Assembly: GCF_001404985.1 (NCBI RefSeq)
Contig: NZ_JRLF01000014.1
Span: forward strand, 620,001 to 684,000
Direction of reading: 5' to 3'
DNA: 64,000 bases
From: Flavobacterium aquidurense
GTDB lineage: Bacteria > Bacteroidota > Bacteroidia > Flavobacteriales > Flavobacteriaceae
Shown here: positions 34,239 through 43,338 of the stretch, one piece after another
How the letters are laid out: each line of letters opens with the position of its first letter
Position numbering within the stretch: the first letter of the stretch is position 1
Position numbers and translations under genes: made by a program
The notes under the pieces: generated by a model
Databases searched by the model: none
Told to the model about the DNA's origin: nothing
Seen by the model: the letters and a program-made list of their open reading frames with translations, nothing else

Positions 34239-34991
34239 TTGAAACCCATTATAAAAATAGAATCCTTATCGAAAAAGTACAAAGATGCAGATCAGTATTC
34301 TTTGAACAATGTTTCGCTGGATATAAATGAAGGTCAGATTTTTGGATTATTAGGTCCAAATGGTGCCGGAAAAACCACTTTAATCTCCATGCTTTGCGGA
34401 TTGATAAAACCAACTTCAGGACATTTTACGATTGATGATCTGAACTACACACATCATTCCTCAAAAATCAAAAAAATCATAGGTGTTGTTCCTCAGGAAT
34501 ATGCCTTGTATCCAACGCTTACAGCGAGAGAAAATCTACATTATTTTGGAAGTATGTACGGATTGAAAGGTTCATACCTAAAAGATAAAGTAGTAGAAAC
34601 TTTAGATCTTTTGGGATTATTGAAATTCGCAGATAAACGTATCGAAACTTTTTCGGGCGGAATGAAACGAAGAGTGAATTTAATTGCCGGAATTCTGCAC
34701 AACCCTAAAGTATTGTTTTTAGATGAACCAACCGTAGGTGTTGACGTTCAGTCTAAAAATGCGATTATAGATTATTTAAAAGTTTTAAACCAAAACGGAA
34801 CTACGATTATTTATACATCACATCATTTGGCTGAAGCCGAAGATTTCTGTACCAATATCGCCATTCTCGACCGAGGCAGAATTTATGCACAAGGAACACC
34901 ATCAAGTTTAATTGCCGGAACAGAAAAAGCACAAAATCTTGAAGAAGTTTTTATTTCATTAACCGGTAAAGATTTTAGAGATGAGTTATAA
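34239..34991 (+). CDS. ABC transporter ATP-binding protein
   Basis: The 250-residue ATPase has the Walker A loop GPNGAGKTT at about residues 39-47, the Q-loop VVPQEYALYP, the signature FSGGMKRR, Walker B VLFLDEPT and the H-loop SHH. The start is a TTG at 34239, since no ATG lies in a suitable place and the N terminus IIKIESLSKKYKDA must be kept. Its stop overlaps the ATG of the permease gene by 11 bp. It powers an ABC-2 exporter, probably for the pigment or a precursor. Confidence 0.93.
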   Translation: MKPIIKIESLSKKYKDADQYSLNNVSLDINEGQIFGLLGPNGAGKTTLISMLCGLIKPTSGHFTIDDLNYTHHSSKIKKIIGVVPQEYALYPTLTARENLHYFGSMYGLKGSYLKDKVVETLDLLGLLKFADKRIETFSGGMKRRVNLIAGILHNPKVLFLDEPTVGVDVQSKNAIIDYLKVLNQNGTTIIYTSHHLAEAEDFCTNIAILDRGRIYAQGTPSSLIAGTEKAQNLEEVFISLTGKDFRDEL

Positions 34992-36270
34992 AATTTGGAT
35001 GTCGGTTGTAAAAGAATTTCTCCTGCTTAAACGAGATTTAGGCGGATTAATTATTTTGTTTATCATGCCGCTGGTTTTAGTAATCACGGTAACTTTAATA
35101 CAGGACAGTACTTTTAAAACGATTAGCGACAATAAAATTCCAATTTTATTAGTCGATAAAGACAAAGGTTCTGTGTCTAAAACAGTTTTTGATAATCTTG
35201 AAAAAAGCAATTTGTTTACTGTTGTCACTCAAATCGACAATAAACCTATTACCGAACAAGTTGCTAAAGAAGCTGTTTATAAAGGAAAATTTCAATTGGC
35301 AATTGTTATTCCGGAAAAACTAAGCGTTGATTTGCAAACCAAAATCGATCAGAATGTTGAGAACATCATCAGCAAAATGGGTTTAATAGAAACGGATAGT
35401 ACTGCACAAACAGAAAAACCTAAGGTAATTAAAGAAAAAGAAGTAAAATTATATTTTGATCCTGCAGTTCAAATGAGTTTCAAAAATGCCGTGATGAGTT
35501 CGATTGATAAGATGATTTCTCAAATTGAAACTAAATCAATTTACACCACTTTTCAAAATCAATTAGGAGAAGGAACTGCTGAATTTGAGCAAAAAAGTTT
35601 TATTACTTTCAAAGAAATAATTCCTAAAATCAACAATAAAGAAGTTCGACCAAACTCGGTACAACACAACGTTCCGGCCTGGACACTTTTTGCGATATTT
35701 TTTATCGTTATTCCGTTGTCTATTAATATTGTAAAAGAAAAATCGCAAGGAACATTCGTTCGCTTATTGACCAATCCGGTTTCTAATCTGGTGGTAATTA
35801 TTGGTAAAACGATTACCTATTCTGCCATTTGTATGATTCAGTTTTATATGATGGTTGCTGTGGCAGTATTTTTATTTCCACATATTGGTTTACCGTCTTT
35901 AAATATCGAAGGACATTTATTTTTAATGAGTGTCGTGGCTTTATTTTCAGGTTTTGCTGCGATTGGTTTCGGTATTTTATTAGGAACAGTAGCGAACACA
36001 CAAGAACAATCTGCTCCTTTTGGCGCAACAAGCGTACTTATTCTTGCCGCTGTTGGCGGTGTTTGGGTTCCGGTTTTTGCAATGCCAACTATTATGCAGT
36101 ATATCGCTAAATCGTCACCCATGAATTGGGGATTAGAAGCTTTCTATGATGTATTATTACGTAACGTTTCTTTCCTTGAAATCATCCCAAAAATAAGTTT
36201 GTTATTTTTGTTCTTTATTATCACAACATCCATTGCCTTATTTTATGACAAAAAGAAAAGAACAGTATAA
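34981..36270 (+). CDS. ABC-2 type transporter permease
   Basis: The 429-residue permease has one N-terminal membrane segment (about 20-40), a large periplasmic domain (about 45-230) and five or six C-terminal segments, the layout of the ABC-2 family with YhgE/Pip-like extracytoplasmic loop. The ending carries NVPAWTLFAIFFIVIPLS and GGVWVPVFAMPTIMQ, typical of the family. It is translated with the ATPase and overlaps the thioesterase gene by 26 bp. Export substrate is inferred from the locus. Confidence 0.9.
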   Translation: MSYKIWMSVVKEFLLLKRDLGGLIILFIMPLVLVITVTLIQDSTFKTISDNKIPILLVDKDKGSVSKTVFDNLEKSNLFTVVTQIDNKPITEQVAKEAVYKGKFQLAIVIPEKLSVDLQTKIDQNVENIISKMGLIETDSTAQTEKPKVIKEKEVKLYFDPAVQMSFKNAVMSSIDKMISQIETKSIYTTFQNQLGEGTAEFEQKSFITFKEIIPKINNKEVRPNSVQHNVPAWTLFAIFFIVIPLSINIVKEKSQGTFVRLLTNPVSNLVVIIGKTITYSAICMIQFYMMVAVAVFLFPHIGLPSLNIEGHLFLMSVVALFSGFAAIGFGILLGTVANTQEQSAPFGATSVLILAAVGGVWVPVFAMPTIMQYIAKSSPMNWGLEAFYDVLLRNVSFLEIIPKISLLFLFFIITTSIALFYDKKKRTV

Positions 36271-36694
36271 CGAAGCCACTGCCCTAACCGTTTCTCACGA
36301 AATCAGAATTCGTTTTAACGAAACTGATCCGCTTGGGATTGTTTGGCACGGCAATTATATTACCTATTTTGAAGATGGACGAGAAGCGTTTGGGCGCCAA
36401 CACGGACTTACTTATTTAGATATTGGCAATACAGGTTATACAACGCCAATCGTAAAATCAAAATGCGAACATAAATTGTCTTTACGTTATGGTGATGTCG
36501 TAACTATAGAAACAACAGTTGTCGATACACCCGCTGCAAAAATGATTTACCGTTTTAAAATTATAGATGCAAAAGGCGAAGTTGCATGCACCGGAGAAAC
36601 GGTTCAGGTATTTTTAGACAGCAATGGAAACCTAATGCTGACGAATCCTCCTTTCTATGAAGAATGGAAACGAAAAGTGGGGCTTATAAAGTAG
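36245..36694 (+). CDS. 4HBT-type acyl-CoA/ACP thioesterase
   Basis: This hotdog thioesterase has the YbgC-type motif TDPLGIVWHGNYITYFEDGR with the catalytic Asp and the His/Asn/Tyr block. I start at the ATG at 36245, inside the permease 3' end; a TTG four codons earlier is less likely. The 149 residues match the family. It may release the finished acyl chain or edit aberrant carriers. It closes this co-transcribed block, as 100 bp of non-coding DNA follows. Confidence 0.87.
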   Translation: MTKRKEQYNEATALTVSHEIRIRFNETDPLGIVWHGNYITYFEDGREAFGRQHGLTYLDIGNTGYTTPIVKSKCEHKLSLRYGDVVTIETTVVDTPAAKMIYRFKIIDAKGEVACTGETVQVFLDSNGNLMLTNPPFYEEWKRKVGLIK

Positions 36695-36794
36695 AACACT
36701 AATTTCACGAATTTTCACGAATTAAAAATTAATAAAATCCGTGTAAATCTGCTTAATCTGCGAGCCATTTAAGCTTTTTACTAAATTGCAAATT

Positions 36795-37934
36795 ATGTTA
36801 AGAGAAGTATATATCAACGAAACCAACTGTATTACGCCTTTAGGATTTGATGTTCAATCGAATATTGAAGCGATTATGCGTGGAGATTCGGGTATTCAAT
36901 TGCATCAGGATATTTCTTTAATGCCAATGGCATTTTATGCTTCTATTATTAATGATGAAAAAATAAACATTGCTTTTGAAAAAATAAACCCTGAAACAAA
37001 ATATTCTCGTTTAGAAAAAATGATGATTTTGGCTTTAGAGCCCATTATCAAAAAATCAGGAATTGAATTAAATTCGAAAACGGCTTTTATACTTTCGACT
37101 ACAAAAGGAAATGTTACGGCATTAAAAGAGAATTCTGAAGAGAGTTTTAATAACGCACATTTAGATGTTTTAGCCCAAAATGTTTCAGATTTCTTCAGGT
37201 TTCAAACACAACCTATCGTGGTTTCGAATGCTTGTGTTTCCGGAATTTTAGCTATTTCAGTGGCGAAGAGAATGATTCAGTCTGAGTTGTACGACAATGT
37301 TTTTGTTGTAGCTGGAGATGAAGTTTCAGAATTTGTTTTATCCGGATTTAATTCTTTTCAGGCAATGAGCGATTTGCCTTGTAAACCGTATTCTAAAAAC
37401 AGAACCGGAGTAAGTTTAGGCGAAGCTACGGCTGCTGTTTTAATTTCGGCGAATCCGGCAACTGCCAAAATAAAAGTGATTGGAGACAGTTCTATAAACG
37501 ATGCCAATCATATTTCGGGACCTTCAAGAACAGGCGAAGGTTTGTATAGAAGTATTCAGAATGCTTTGAAAGAAGCCCAAATAGAAGTTGACAAAATCGA
37601 TTATATCTCCGCACACGGAACCGCAACTCCATTCAACGACGAAATGGAAGCCATTGCATTAAATCGTTTAGGTCTGCAAAATGTTCCTATAAATAGTTTA
37701 AAAGGATTTTACGGTCATACCTTAGGCGCTTCGGGATTATTAGAAACGGTAATTGGGATTGAATCCGTAAATCAAAACATACTTTTTGAATCCAAAGGTT
37801 TTGATGAAATTGGAGTAAGTGAAGCTATTAATATTATTGAGAAAAATAAAGAGGCAAGTATTGATTATTTTTTAAAAACAGCTTCTGGTTTTGGAGGTTG
37901 TAATACGGCGGTGGTTTTTGAGAAAGTGAAATGA
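36795..37934 (+). CDS. beta-ketoacyl-ACP synthase
   Basis: The 379-residue condensing enzyme keeps the triad: VVSNACVSGILAIS (Cys), ISAHGTATPFND (His) and GFYGHTLGASG (His). I start at the ATG at 36795; a TTG three codons earlier precedes it. It is more divergent and slightly shorter than the two other active ketosynthases of the locus (25338-26576, 40181-41383), so it probably handles the starter or a separate chain. It overlaps the next gene by 4 bp. Confidence 0.9.
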   Translation: MLREVYINETNCITPLGFDVQSNIEAIMRGDSGIQLHQDISLMPMAFYASIINDEKINIAFEKINPETKYSRLEKMMILALEPIIKKSGIELNSKTAFILSTTKGNVTALKENSEESFNNAHLDVLAQNVSDFFRFQTQPIVVSNACVSGILAISVAKRMIQSELYDNVFVVAGDEVSEFVLSGFNSFQAMSDLPCKPYSKNRTGVSLGEATAAVLISANPATAKIKVIGDSSINDANHISGPSRTGEGLYRSIQNALKEAQIEVDKIDYISAHGTATPFNDEMEAIALNRLGLQNVPINSLKGFYGHTLGASGLLETVIGIESVNQNILFESKGFDEIGVSEAINIIEKNKEASIDYFLKTASGFGGCNTAVVFEKVK

Positions 37935-38467
37935 GAAGTCTTAAAAACTTAAATATTAAAAAAAGTATAGAACAAAATAAATTGATCTATTCAGAAGATT
38001 GGCTTGATAAATTTGGGACAATAGTTCTTTATTTGTTTTTTAGTTGGGGATTTATTCTACCTTTTTTAATTTTCTTTGATTCTTATCGGAATTATTCAAA
38101 AACTGGATTTGAATATTATCTGCTTTTTATTTTTAGTTTATTTTGTGCATTTACAATTTATAGAAAAGCGACTGAAAAACAATTAACCAAAATTATCGGT
38201 AAATACAATGCTGAAGAAAATAAATTACTTATTAATCAATATTGCGAAAAAAAAGGTTTTGAAAAACATAGAAACTCTGGAAATGTAATAATTTACAATA
38301 AACTTAATTATCTTGCTCTTAATCAACGATTTCAAACAAGTAGAATATTTCTTTTACACAAGAATGACATTTATTTTACAATGATAAAAGAAAATCAAAA
38401 AATGAATATCCCTGTCCTTTTTTCACAAATAAGTTTAAAGAGAGATATTAGGAATTTATGTCAATAA
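37931..38467 (+). CDS. hypothetical membrane protein
   Basis: The 178-residue protein is not recognised. Two hydrophobic segments occupy about residues 30-52 and 60-77, followed by a soluble basic domain. It overlaps the ketosynthase gene upstream (ATGA). Base composition is more AT-rich than that of the neighbouring biosynthetic genes. No biosynthetic role is suggested by its content; it may be an insertion into the operon. Confidence 0.65.
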   Translation: MRSLKNLNIKKSIEQNKLIYSEDWLDKFGTIVLYLFFSWGFILPFLIFFDSYRNYSKTGFEYYLLFIFSLFCAFTIYRKATEKQLTKIIGKYNAEENKLLINQYCEKKGFEKHRNSGNVIIYNKLNYLALNQRFQTSRIFLLHKNDIYFTMIKENQKMNIPVLFSQISLKRDIRNLCQ

Positions 38468-38472
38468 GCTTT

Positions 38473-39156
38473 ATGAAACTATCAAAATTCATATTTATAA
38501 CACTAATTCTTCTTTCATCTTTTGGATGTAAAAAGAAAGAAATGCCTGAATCTAATTTTGAAAAGGATGTTTTGAATAGTGTCTTTGTCGAAATTGTAGA
38601 TTCTATTTATATGGATAGAAGAGTTATACTTCCTCCACCAACACCAAGAATTGATTTTAAAACTAATAAAGAAGATACTATCGGATTTCATAAAGAACTG
38701 AAGGAATATTGGCGTAATCGAGATAGTATCAAAAAAGATACAACAAGAATATTACTTGGTGTTTATGATAAAGTAACGAAAATAAGTTCTCTGGAAACAG
38801 AAATGATTCAAAAGGAAATTGATCTTTCAGGCTATAAATATGATACCATAAAAGAAGCCGAAGAATATACATTTAATCTAACACCTTTTAAGAATAACAA
38901 AAAGTTTCATTTTGAAAAATCTTCCAAATATCTTCACGAAAAAGATTGGGACTTAAACGACGTAAGTAATTCTGTTATACCTGTTGGAGCAGTATTTATG
39001 TCCAGAATTCAATTTGATAAAACAAAAACAAAAGGAATTTTAACGGCTGGAGCTTCATGTGGCGGCGGAAAATGCGGAAGAGGTTTTCTAGTTATAATCG
39101 AAAACAAAGCAGGAAAATGGAAAGTCAATAAAATTATTCATACATGGGTTTCATAA
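38473..39156 (+). CDS. hypothetical lipoprotein
   Basis: I start at the ATG at 38473, which gives a signal peptide with the lipobox LSSFGC at the Cys of residue 17 and then a KKKE spacer; an earlier ATG adds five residues. The mature part (about 210 residues) is not recognised and ends in a Gly-Cys-rich loop (GASCGGGKCGRGF). Like the preceding gene it looks AT-rich. It was probably acquired as a pair with its upstream neighbour, or serves outer-membrane handling of the pigment. Confidence 0.65.
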   Translation: MKLSKFIFITLILLSSFGCKKKEMPESNFEKDVLNSVFVEIVDSIYMDRRVILPPPTPRIDFKTNKEDTIGFHKELKEYWRNRDSIKKDTTRILLGVYDKVTKISSLETEMIQKEIDLSGYKYDTIKEAEEYTFNLTPFKNNKKFHFEKSSKYLHEKDWDLNDVSNSVIPVGAVFMSRIQFDKTKTKGILTAGASCGGGKCGRGFLVIIENKAGKWKVNKIIHTWVS

Positions 39157-39166
39157 ATTAGCAAAA

Positions 39167-39784
39167 ATGACTCAAAACAAAACTCACATACAATCCTACA
39201 TCACCATTCAAAACAACGAAATTGTTTTGAACGGAACTTCTATATTCAAAATTGAACCAACTGATTTTGGGGATTTCTCGAAACAGGCGTATCGTAATTT
39301 TGATATTCAATACCCGAAGTTTTTCAAAATGGATGCTTTGAGCAAACTTGCTTTTTTAGGATCTGAATTGCTTTTGAGTCCGATAACTTCCGAAGAAAAA
39401 GAACATAATATCGCTTTGGTTTTGGCCAATAAATCGTCGAGTTTAGATACTGATGTTAAATATCAGGAATCGATTTCAGACAAAGAAAACTATTTTCCAA
39501 GTCCGGCTGTTTTTGTTTACACGCTGCCAAATATTTGTCTGGGCGAAATAAGTATTCGCCATCAGCTAAAAAGTGAAAATTCTTTCTTTATATTTGATGC
39601 TTTCAATACTGAATTTCTGTCTAACTATTCGAGTATTCTGTTAAACACAAATAAAGCTGATGCAGTTCTTTGTGGTTGGGTAGAATTTTTTAATGACAGT
39701 TATAAAGCTTTTCTTTGCATTATTAGTAAAGAAGAAAACGCAGCATATAAAAACGAAAATATCAATACATTATATAATAAATAA
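39167..39784 (+). CDS. half-length, degenerate beta-ketoacyl synthase-like protein
   Basis: The 205-residue protein resembles the N-terminal half of a ketosynthase: a segment FPSPAVFVYTLPNICLGEIS corresponds to the strand and helix before the active-site Cys, and AVLCGWVEFF to the following strand. At the nucleophile position no Cys is present (NSFFIFDAFNTEF). It is far shorter than active ketosynthases (about 400) and has no His motifs, so it cannot condense alone. Similar short partners occur in flexirubin and aryl polyene loci. It lies 2 bp before the acyl carrier gene and may be a structural partner. Confidence 0.72.
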   Translation: MTQNKTHIQSYITIQNNEIVLNGTSIFKIEPTDFGDFSKQAYRNFDIQYPKFFKMDALSKLAFLGSELLLSPITSEEKEHNIALVLANKSSSLDTDVKYQESISDKENYFPSPAVFVYTLPNICLGEISIRHQLKSENSFFIFDAFNTEFLSNYSSILLNTNKADAVLCGWVEFFNDSYKAFLCIISKEENAAYKNENINTLYNK

Positions 39785-39786
39785 TC

Positions 39787-40044
39787 ATGGAAGCATTAAA
39801 AGAAGAATTAAAAAACAAAATCATTACTACTTTAAATCTTGAAGATATCGCAATCGAAGACATTGCTGATAACGATCCTTTGTTTGGAGATGGTTTAGGT
39901 TTAGACTCAATTGATGCACTTGAATTAATTGTGATTTTAGATAAAGATTACGGAATTAAATTAGTTGACCCGAAAGAAGGAAAAACAATTTTCCAGTCGA
40001 TCGAAACTATGGCAGCTTATATTAGCGCTAACAGAACTAAATAG
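39787..40044 (+). CDS. acyl carrier protein 2
   Basis: The 85-residue carrier has the phosphopantetheine Ser in DGLGLDSIDALELIVIL. It differs in sequence from the carrier at 26569-26823, so the two halves of the pigment may use separate carriers. It is followed by a 136-bp gap with a strong palindrome, then the ketosynthase pair. Confidence 0.92.
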   Translation: MEALKEELKNKIITTLNLEDIAIEDIADNDPLFGDGLGLDSIDALELIVILDKDYGIKLVDPKEGKTIFQSIETMAAYISANRTK

Positions 40045-40113
40045 ATTGTAGATTTTAGAGTTCAGATTTTAGATTTCCTTGAAATTTAAAATCTAAATAT
40101 TTAAAAATCCGTC

Positions 40114-40146
40114 AACTTTGTCAAAGTTTAAAACTTTGACAAAGTT
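40114..40146. repeat. 16-bp perfect inverted repeat between acyl carrier and ketosynthase genes
   Basis: AACTTTGTCAAAGTTT (40114-40129) and its reverse complement (40131-40146) are separated by one base. Each arm is nearly self-palindromic. No T tract follows, so it is probably a dispersed element rather than a terminator. A decayed copy is seen after dusB (about 56731-56757). Confidence 0.7.
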
Positions 40147-40180
40147 CTAAGAATCTAAAATCTAAAATCATAAATCTAAA

Positions 40181-41383
40181 ATGACAAAGGGTGTTTCAAT
40201 AACGGGAATGGGAATTATCTCTTCGATTGGAAATTCAGTCGAAGAAAATTATATTTCGTTAATCGAAAATAGAATTGGGATTTCCCGTATCACAAATATT
40301 TCGACAGTTCACGCGGATGTTATTAAAGTAGGTGAAATCAAAAAAACCAATGAAGAATTGGTTGCTGAATTAAATCTTACTGAAGATAATAACTTTTCCA
40401 GAACTGCAATGATCGCGACTTTGGCAGCAAAACAAGCTGTTGAAAATGCAGGAATTACATCGATAAATCAATTTAGAACCGGACTTATTTCGGCTACAAG
40501 TGTAGGCGGAATGGACATGACCGAAAGACATTATTACGATTATTTCAAACATCCTGAACTGGTAAAATATATTGCCTGTCATGATGGTGGTGATGTTGCG
40601 GAGAAAATTGCCGAAGAACTGGGTTTAAAAGGAATGGTTACGACTATTAGTACGGCTTGTTCCTCTGCAGCCAACTCGATTATGTTGGGTGCCAGATTAA
40701 TTAAAACCGGAAAATTAGATCGCGTGATTGTGGGCGGAGCCGATGGTTTGGCAAAATTCACGATAAACGGATTCAAGACTTTGATGATTTTATCAGATGA
40801 TTTCAACAAACCTTTTGACAATGAACGCAAAGGATTAAACCTGGGCGAAGCAGCTGCATATTTGGTTTTAGAATCGGATGAGATTGTGGCTAAAGAAAAC
40901 AAAAAAGTGCTGGCTCGTGTTTCTGGTTACGGAAATGCAAACGATGCTTTTCACCAAACTGCTTCATCGGAAAATGGAGATGGTGCTTATTTAGCGATGA
41001 AAAAAGCCTTTGAAGTTTCGGGCTTAAAACCTTCTCAAATTGACTATATCAACGTACACGGAACGGCAACTCCTAACAACGATTTGTCTGAAGGAAGAGC
41101 TTTATTGAGAATTTATCAGGATGAGAAAGTGCCTGATTTTAGTTCTACAAAACCTTTTACCGGACATACATTAGCAGCAGCAGCAGCAATTGAAGCTGTT
41201 TATAGTGTTTTGGCGATTCAAAACAATGTGGTTTATCCAAATTTGAATTTCGAAAACCCGATGGAAGAATTTGATCTGCAACCTCAAATTACCGCAAAAA
41301 ATAAAAATATCGAACACGTTTTATCCAATTCTTTTGGTTTTGGAGGAAATTGTTCAACCCTTATATTTTCAAAAAACGCATGA
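40181..41383 (+). CDS. beta-ketoacyl-ACP synthase II-type
   Basis: The 400-residue enzyme has the full triad: ISTACSSAANSIM, INVHGTATPNND and PFTGHTLAAAA. Its stop overlaps the ATG of the next, catalytically dead ketosynthase-like gene (ATGA), which fits a ketosynthase/chain-length-factor heterodimer like ApeO-ApeC of aryl polyene clusters. This pair would be the main polyene elongating unit. Confidence 0.93.
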   Translation: MTKGVSITGMGIISSIGNSVEENYISLIENRIGISRITNISTVHADVIKVGEIKKTNEELVAELNLTEDNNFSRTAMIATLAAKQAVENAGITSINQFRTGLISATSVGGMDMTERHYYDYFKHPELVKYIACHDGGDVAEKIAEELGLKGMVTTISTACSSAANSIMLGARLIKTGKLDRVIVGGADGLAKFTINGFKTLMILSDDFNKPFDNERKGLNLGEAAAYLVLESDEIVAKENKKVLARVSGYGNANDAFHQTASSENGDGAYLAMKKAFEVSGLKPSQIDYINVHGTATPNNDLSEGRALLRIYQDEKVPDFSSTKPFTGHTLAAAAAIEAVYSVLAIQNNVVYPNLNFENPMEEFDLQPQITAKNKNIEHVLSNSFGFGGNCSTLIFSKNA

Positions 41384-42441
41384 AAAAAACATATATAAAT
41401 GGAGTAGGCTGTATTTCGACTCAAAAAACATTTGATACTGTTTTTTTAGAAGAAGCGATTGTCAATCATGATCAAAATGTATTGGCGATAGTTCCGCCGG
41501 CTTACAAAGAATACATTTCTCCTGCCGCAAGCCGCAGAATGGCAAAAGGTGTAAAAAACGGAATTGTTGCTTCGGCTTTGGCCATGAAAGATGCAAATGT
41601 CGAAAAAGTGGATGCAATCATTACCGGAACGGGTTTAGGATGTATCGAAGATTCTGAAAAATTCCTGAAAAGCATTCTCGATAATAACGAAGAATTTTTA
41701 ACACCAACCTCTTTTATTCAATCTACACATAATACTGTTGGTGCACAAATTGCTTTGTTACAACAATGCAAAGGCTATAATTTTACGTATGTAAATGGCG
41801 CTGTTTCTTTTGAATCGGCTTTGTTAGATGCTAAAATGCAAATCGAAGAAGACGAAGCACAATCGGTTTTAATAGGCGGAGTTGATGAAAATGGAGATTA
41901 TACTACCGCCCTTTTTAAACTTTCTGGACGTATAAAAGAAGATAATAAAGCGCCTTATGATGTTTTGACTTCTACAACAAGTGGAGCTGTTTATGGTGAA
42001 GGTGCAAGCTTTTTTGTTTTAGAAAATGAAAAGAAAGACACTACATATGCAGAAGTTCTGGATATTGCAATTGTAAATACGCTTGAAGAAAACGAAATTG
42101 AATCTGAAGTTAAATCGTTTTTGAAATCGAATAATTTAGAAATTTCTGATATTGATGCTTTAGTTTTAGGTTTTGACGGAAACGTAAATTTCGAAAATTA
42201 TTACAGAAATCTTACTGAAAATGCTTTCGCAAATACAACTGTTTTGTATTACAAACATTTAAGCGGTGAATATGATACAGCATCTGCTTTTGCTTTTTGG
42301 ATGGCAGCTAAAATTTTAAAAACTCAGGAAATTCCGGAAATCATAAAAGTAAATTCGGTTCTAAAACCAGTTTATAAAACCATTTTATTGTACAATCAAC
42401 TAAACGGAAAAAATCATAGTTTTACGTTACTTTCAAAATGA
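41380..42441 (+). CDS. chain-length-factor-like ketosynthase partner
   Basis: I start at the ATG at 41380, which overlaps the stop of the ketosynthase gene. The 353-residue protein keeps the thiolase-like outline (STHNTVGAQIALLQQ, TTSGAVYGEGASFFVL) but lacks all three catalytic residues: the Cys site reads YVNGAVSFESAL, the first His site LGFDGNVNFE, and the second HLSGEYDTASA. Such proteins act as chain-length factors. The polysaccharide deacetylase gene overlaps by 4 bp. Confidence 0.85.
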   Translation: MKKTYINGVGCISTQKTFDTVFLEEAIVNHDQNVLAIVPPAYKEYISPAASRRMAKGVKNGIVASALAMKDANVEKVDAIITGTGLGCIEDSEKFLKSILDNNEEFLTPTSFIQSTHNTVGAQIALLQQCKGYNFTYVNGAVSFESALLDAKMQIEEDEAQSVLIGGVDENGDYTTALFKLSGRIKEDNKAPYDVLTSTTSGAVYGEGASFFVLENEKKDTTYAEVLDIAIVNTLEENEIESEVKSFLKSNNLEISDIDALVLGFDGNVNFENYYRNLTENAFANTTVLYYKHLSGEYDTASAFAFWMAAKILKTQEIPEIIKVNSVLKPVYKTILLYNQLNGKNHSFTLLSK

Positions 42442-43220
42442 TAACGCATAAAAACATTTCGTTATTCTTTCTCATTTTATTGCTTTTACTCGTTCTTCTG
42501 AACTTTTATACAGCAATTAACTTGATATGGTTTATCGCAATTGTTTTGATCTGGTTAGGAATTAATGCTATTGGTTCTTCGAAAATTTCTTCTAATTATC
42601 ATGTAAAAGCTTTCTGCAATAATCCGTTAGAAACGGAGAAAAAAATTGCCTTAACTTTTGATGATGGCCCAAGCGAATTTACTGTAGAGGTTTTAGAACT
42701 TCTGAAAAAATATAATGCAAAAGCCACTTTTTTCTGCATTGGAAAAAATATCGAAGCATATCCTGAAATCTTAAAACAAATTATTGCCGACGGTCATTTG
42801 GTTGGTAATCATTCGTATTCTCATTCTAAATTTTTTGATTTTTATAATGCTCTACAAATAAAGGAAGAAATCGAAAAGACAGATGAACTTCTGGAAAAAT
42901 TCACTTCAAAAAAAATAAACTTTTTCCGTCCGCCTTACGGAGTTACCACGCCATCGATCAGAAGAGCTTTGAAACGAACCGGACATAAAGTGATTGGCTG
43001 GAATATTCGATCGCTTGATGGCGGAACAAAAAATCAGAAATTAATTTTCAATCGCATTATAAAACGTATTTCTCCCGGCGGAATCGTACTTTTGCACGAC
43101 ACGGCATCGCACTCGGTTTTAGTATTGGAACAGTTTTTGCAATTTTTACAGCAAAACAATTATAAAGTGATTTCGATAGAAGAACTTTTGAATCTTAAAG
43201 CTTATGAAATGGAACGCTGA
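42438..43220 (+). CDS. polysaccharide deacetylase (NodB-like), membrane-anchored
   Basis: Two hydrophobic N-terminal segments (about residues 7-23 and 25-41) are followed by a NodB domain: TFDDGPSEFTVEVL (metal Asp), HLVGNHSYSHS (His-x3-His), FFRPPYGV, and VLLHDTASHS. These are the five NodB motifs with metal ligands intact. The enzyme removes an acetyl or other acyl group from a glycan or small molecule at the outer face of the inner membrane. It is translationally coupled to the chain-length factor. Its substrate in pigment synthesis is unknown. Confidence 0.9.
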   Translation: MITHKNISLFFLILLLLLVLLNFYTAINLIWFIAIVLIWLGINAIGSSKISSNYHVKAFCNNPLETEKKIALTFDDGPSEFTVEVLELLKKYNAKATFFCIGKNIEAYPEILKQIIADGHLVGNHSYSHSKFFDFYNALQIKEEIEKTDELLEKFTSKKINFFRPPYGVTTPSIRRALKRTGHKVIGWNIRSLDGGTKNQKLIFNRIIKRISPGGIVLLHDTASHSVLVLEQFLQFLQQNNYKVISIEELLNLKAYEMER

Positions 43221-43338
43221 TTAAACGGATTCGCTTACGCGAAGACGCGGATAAAAACAGATTTTATAAAAGAAATAATCTGTGGTAATCATTTTAATCT
43301 GTGGCAAAAAAATTTTAAAGCATAATTTCTAACAAAAT

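Noticed and set aside
35829..36122. Overlapping open frames inside the ABC permease gene
   Set aside because: Both strands show short frames here, but the permease frame is continuous with family motifs.
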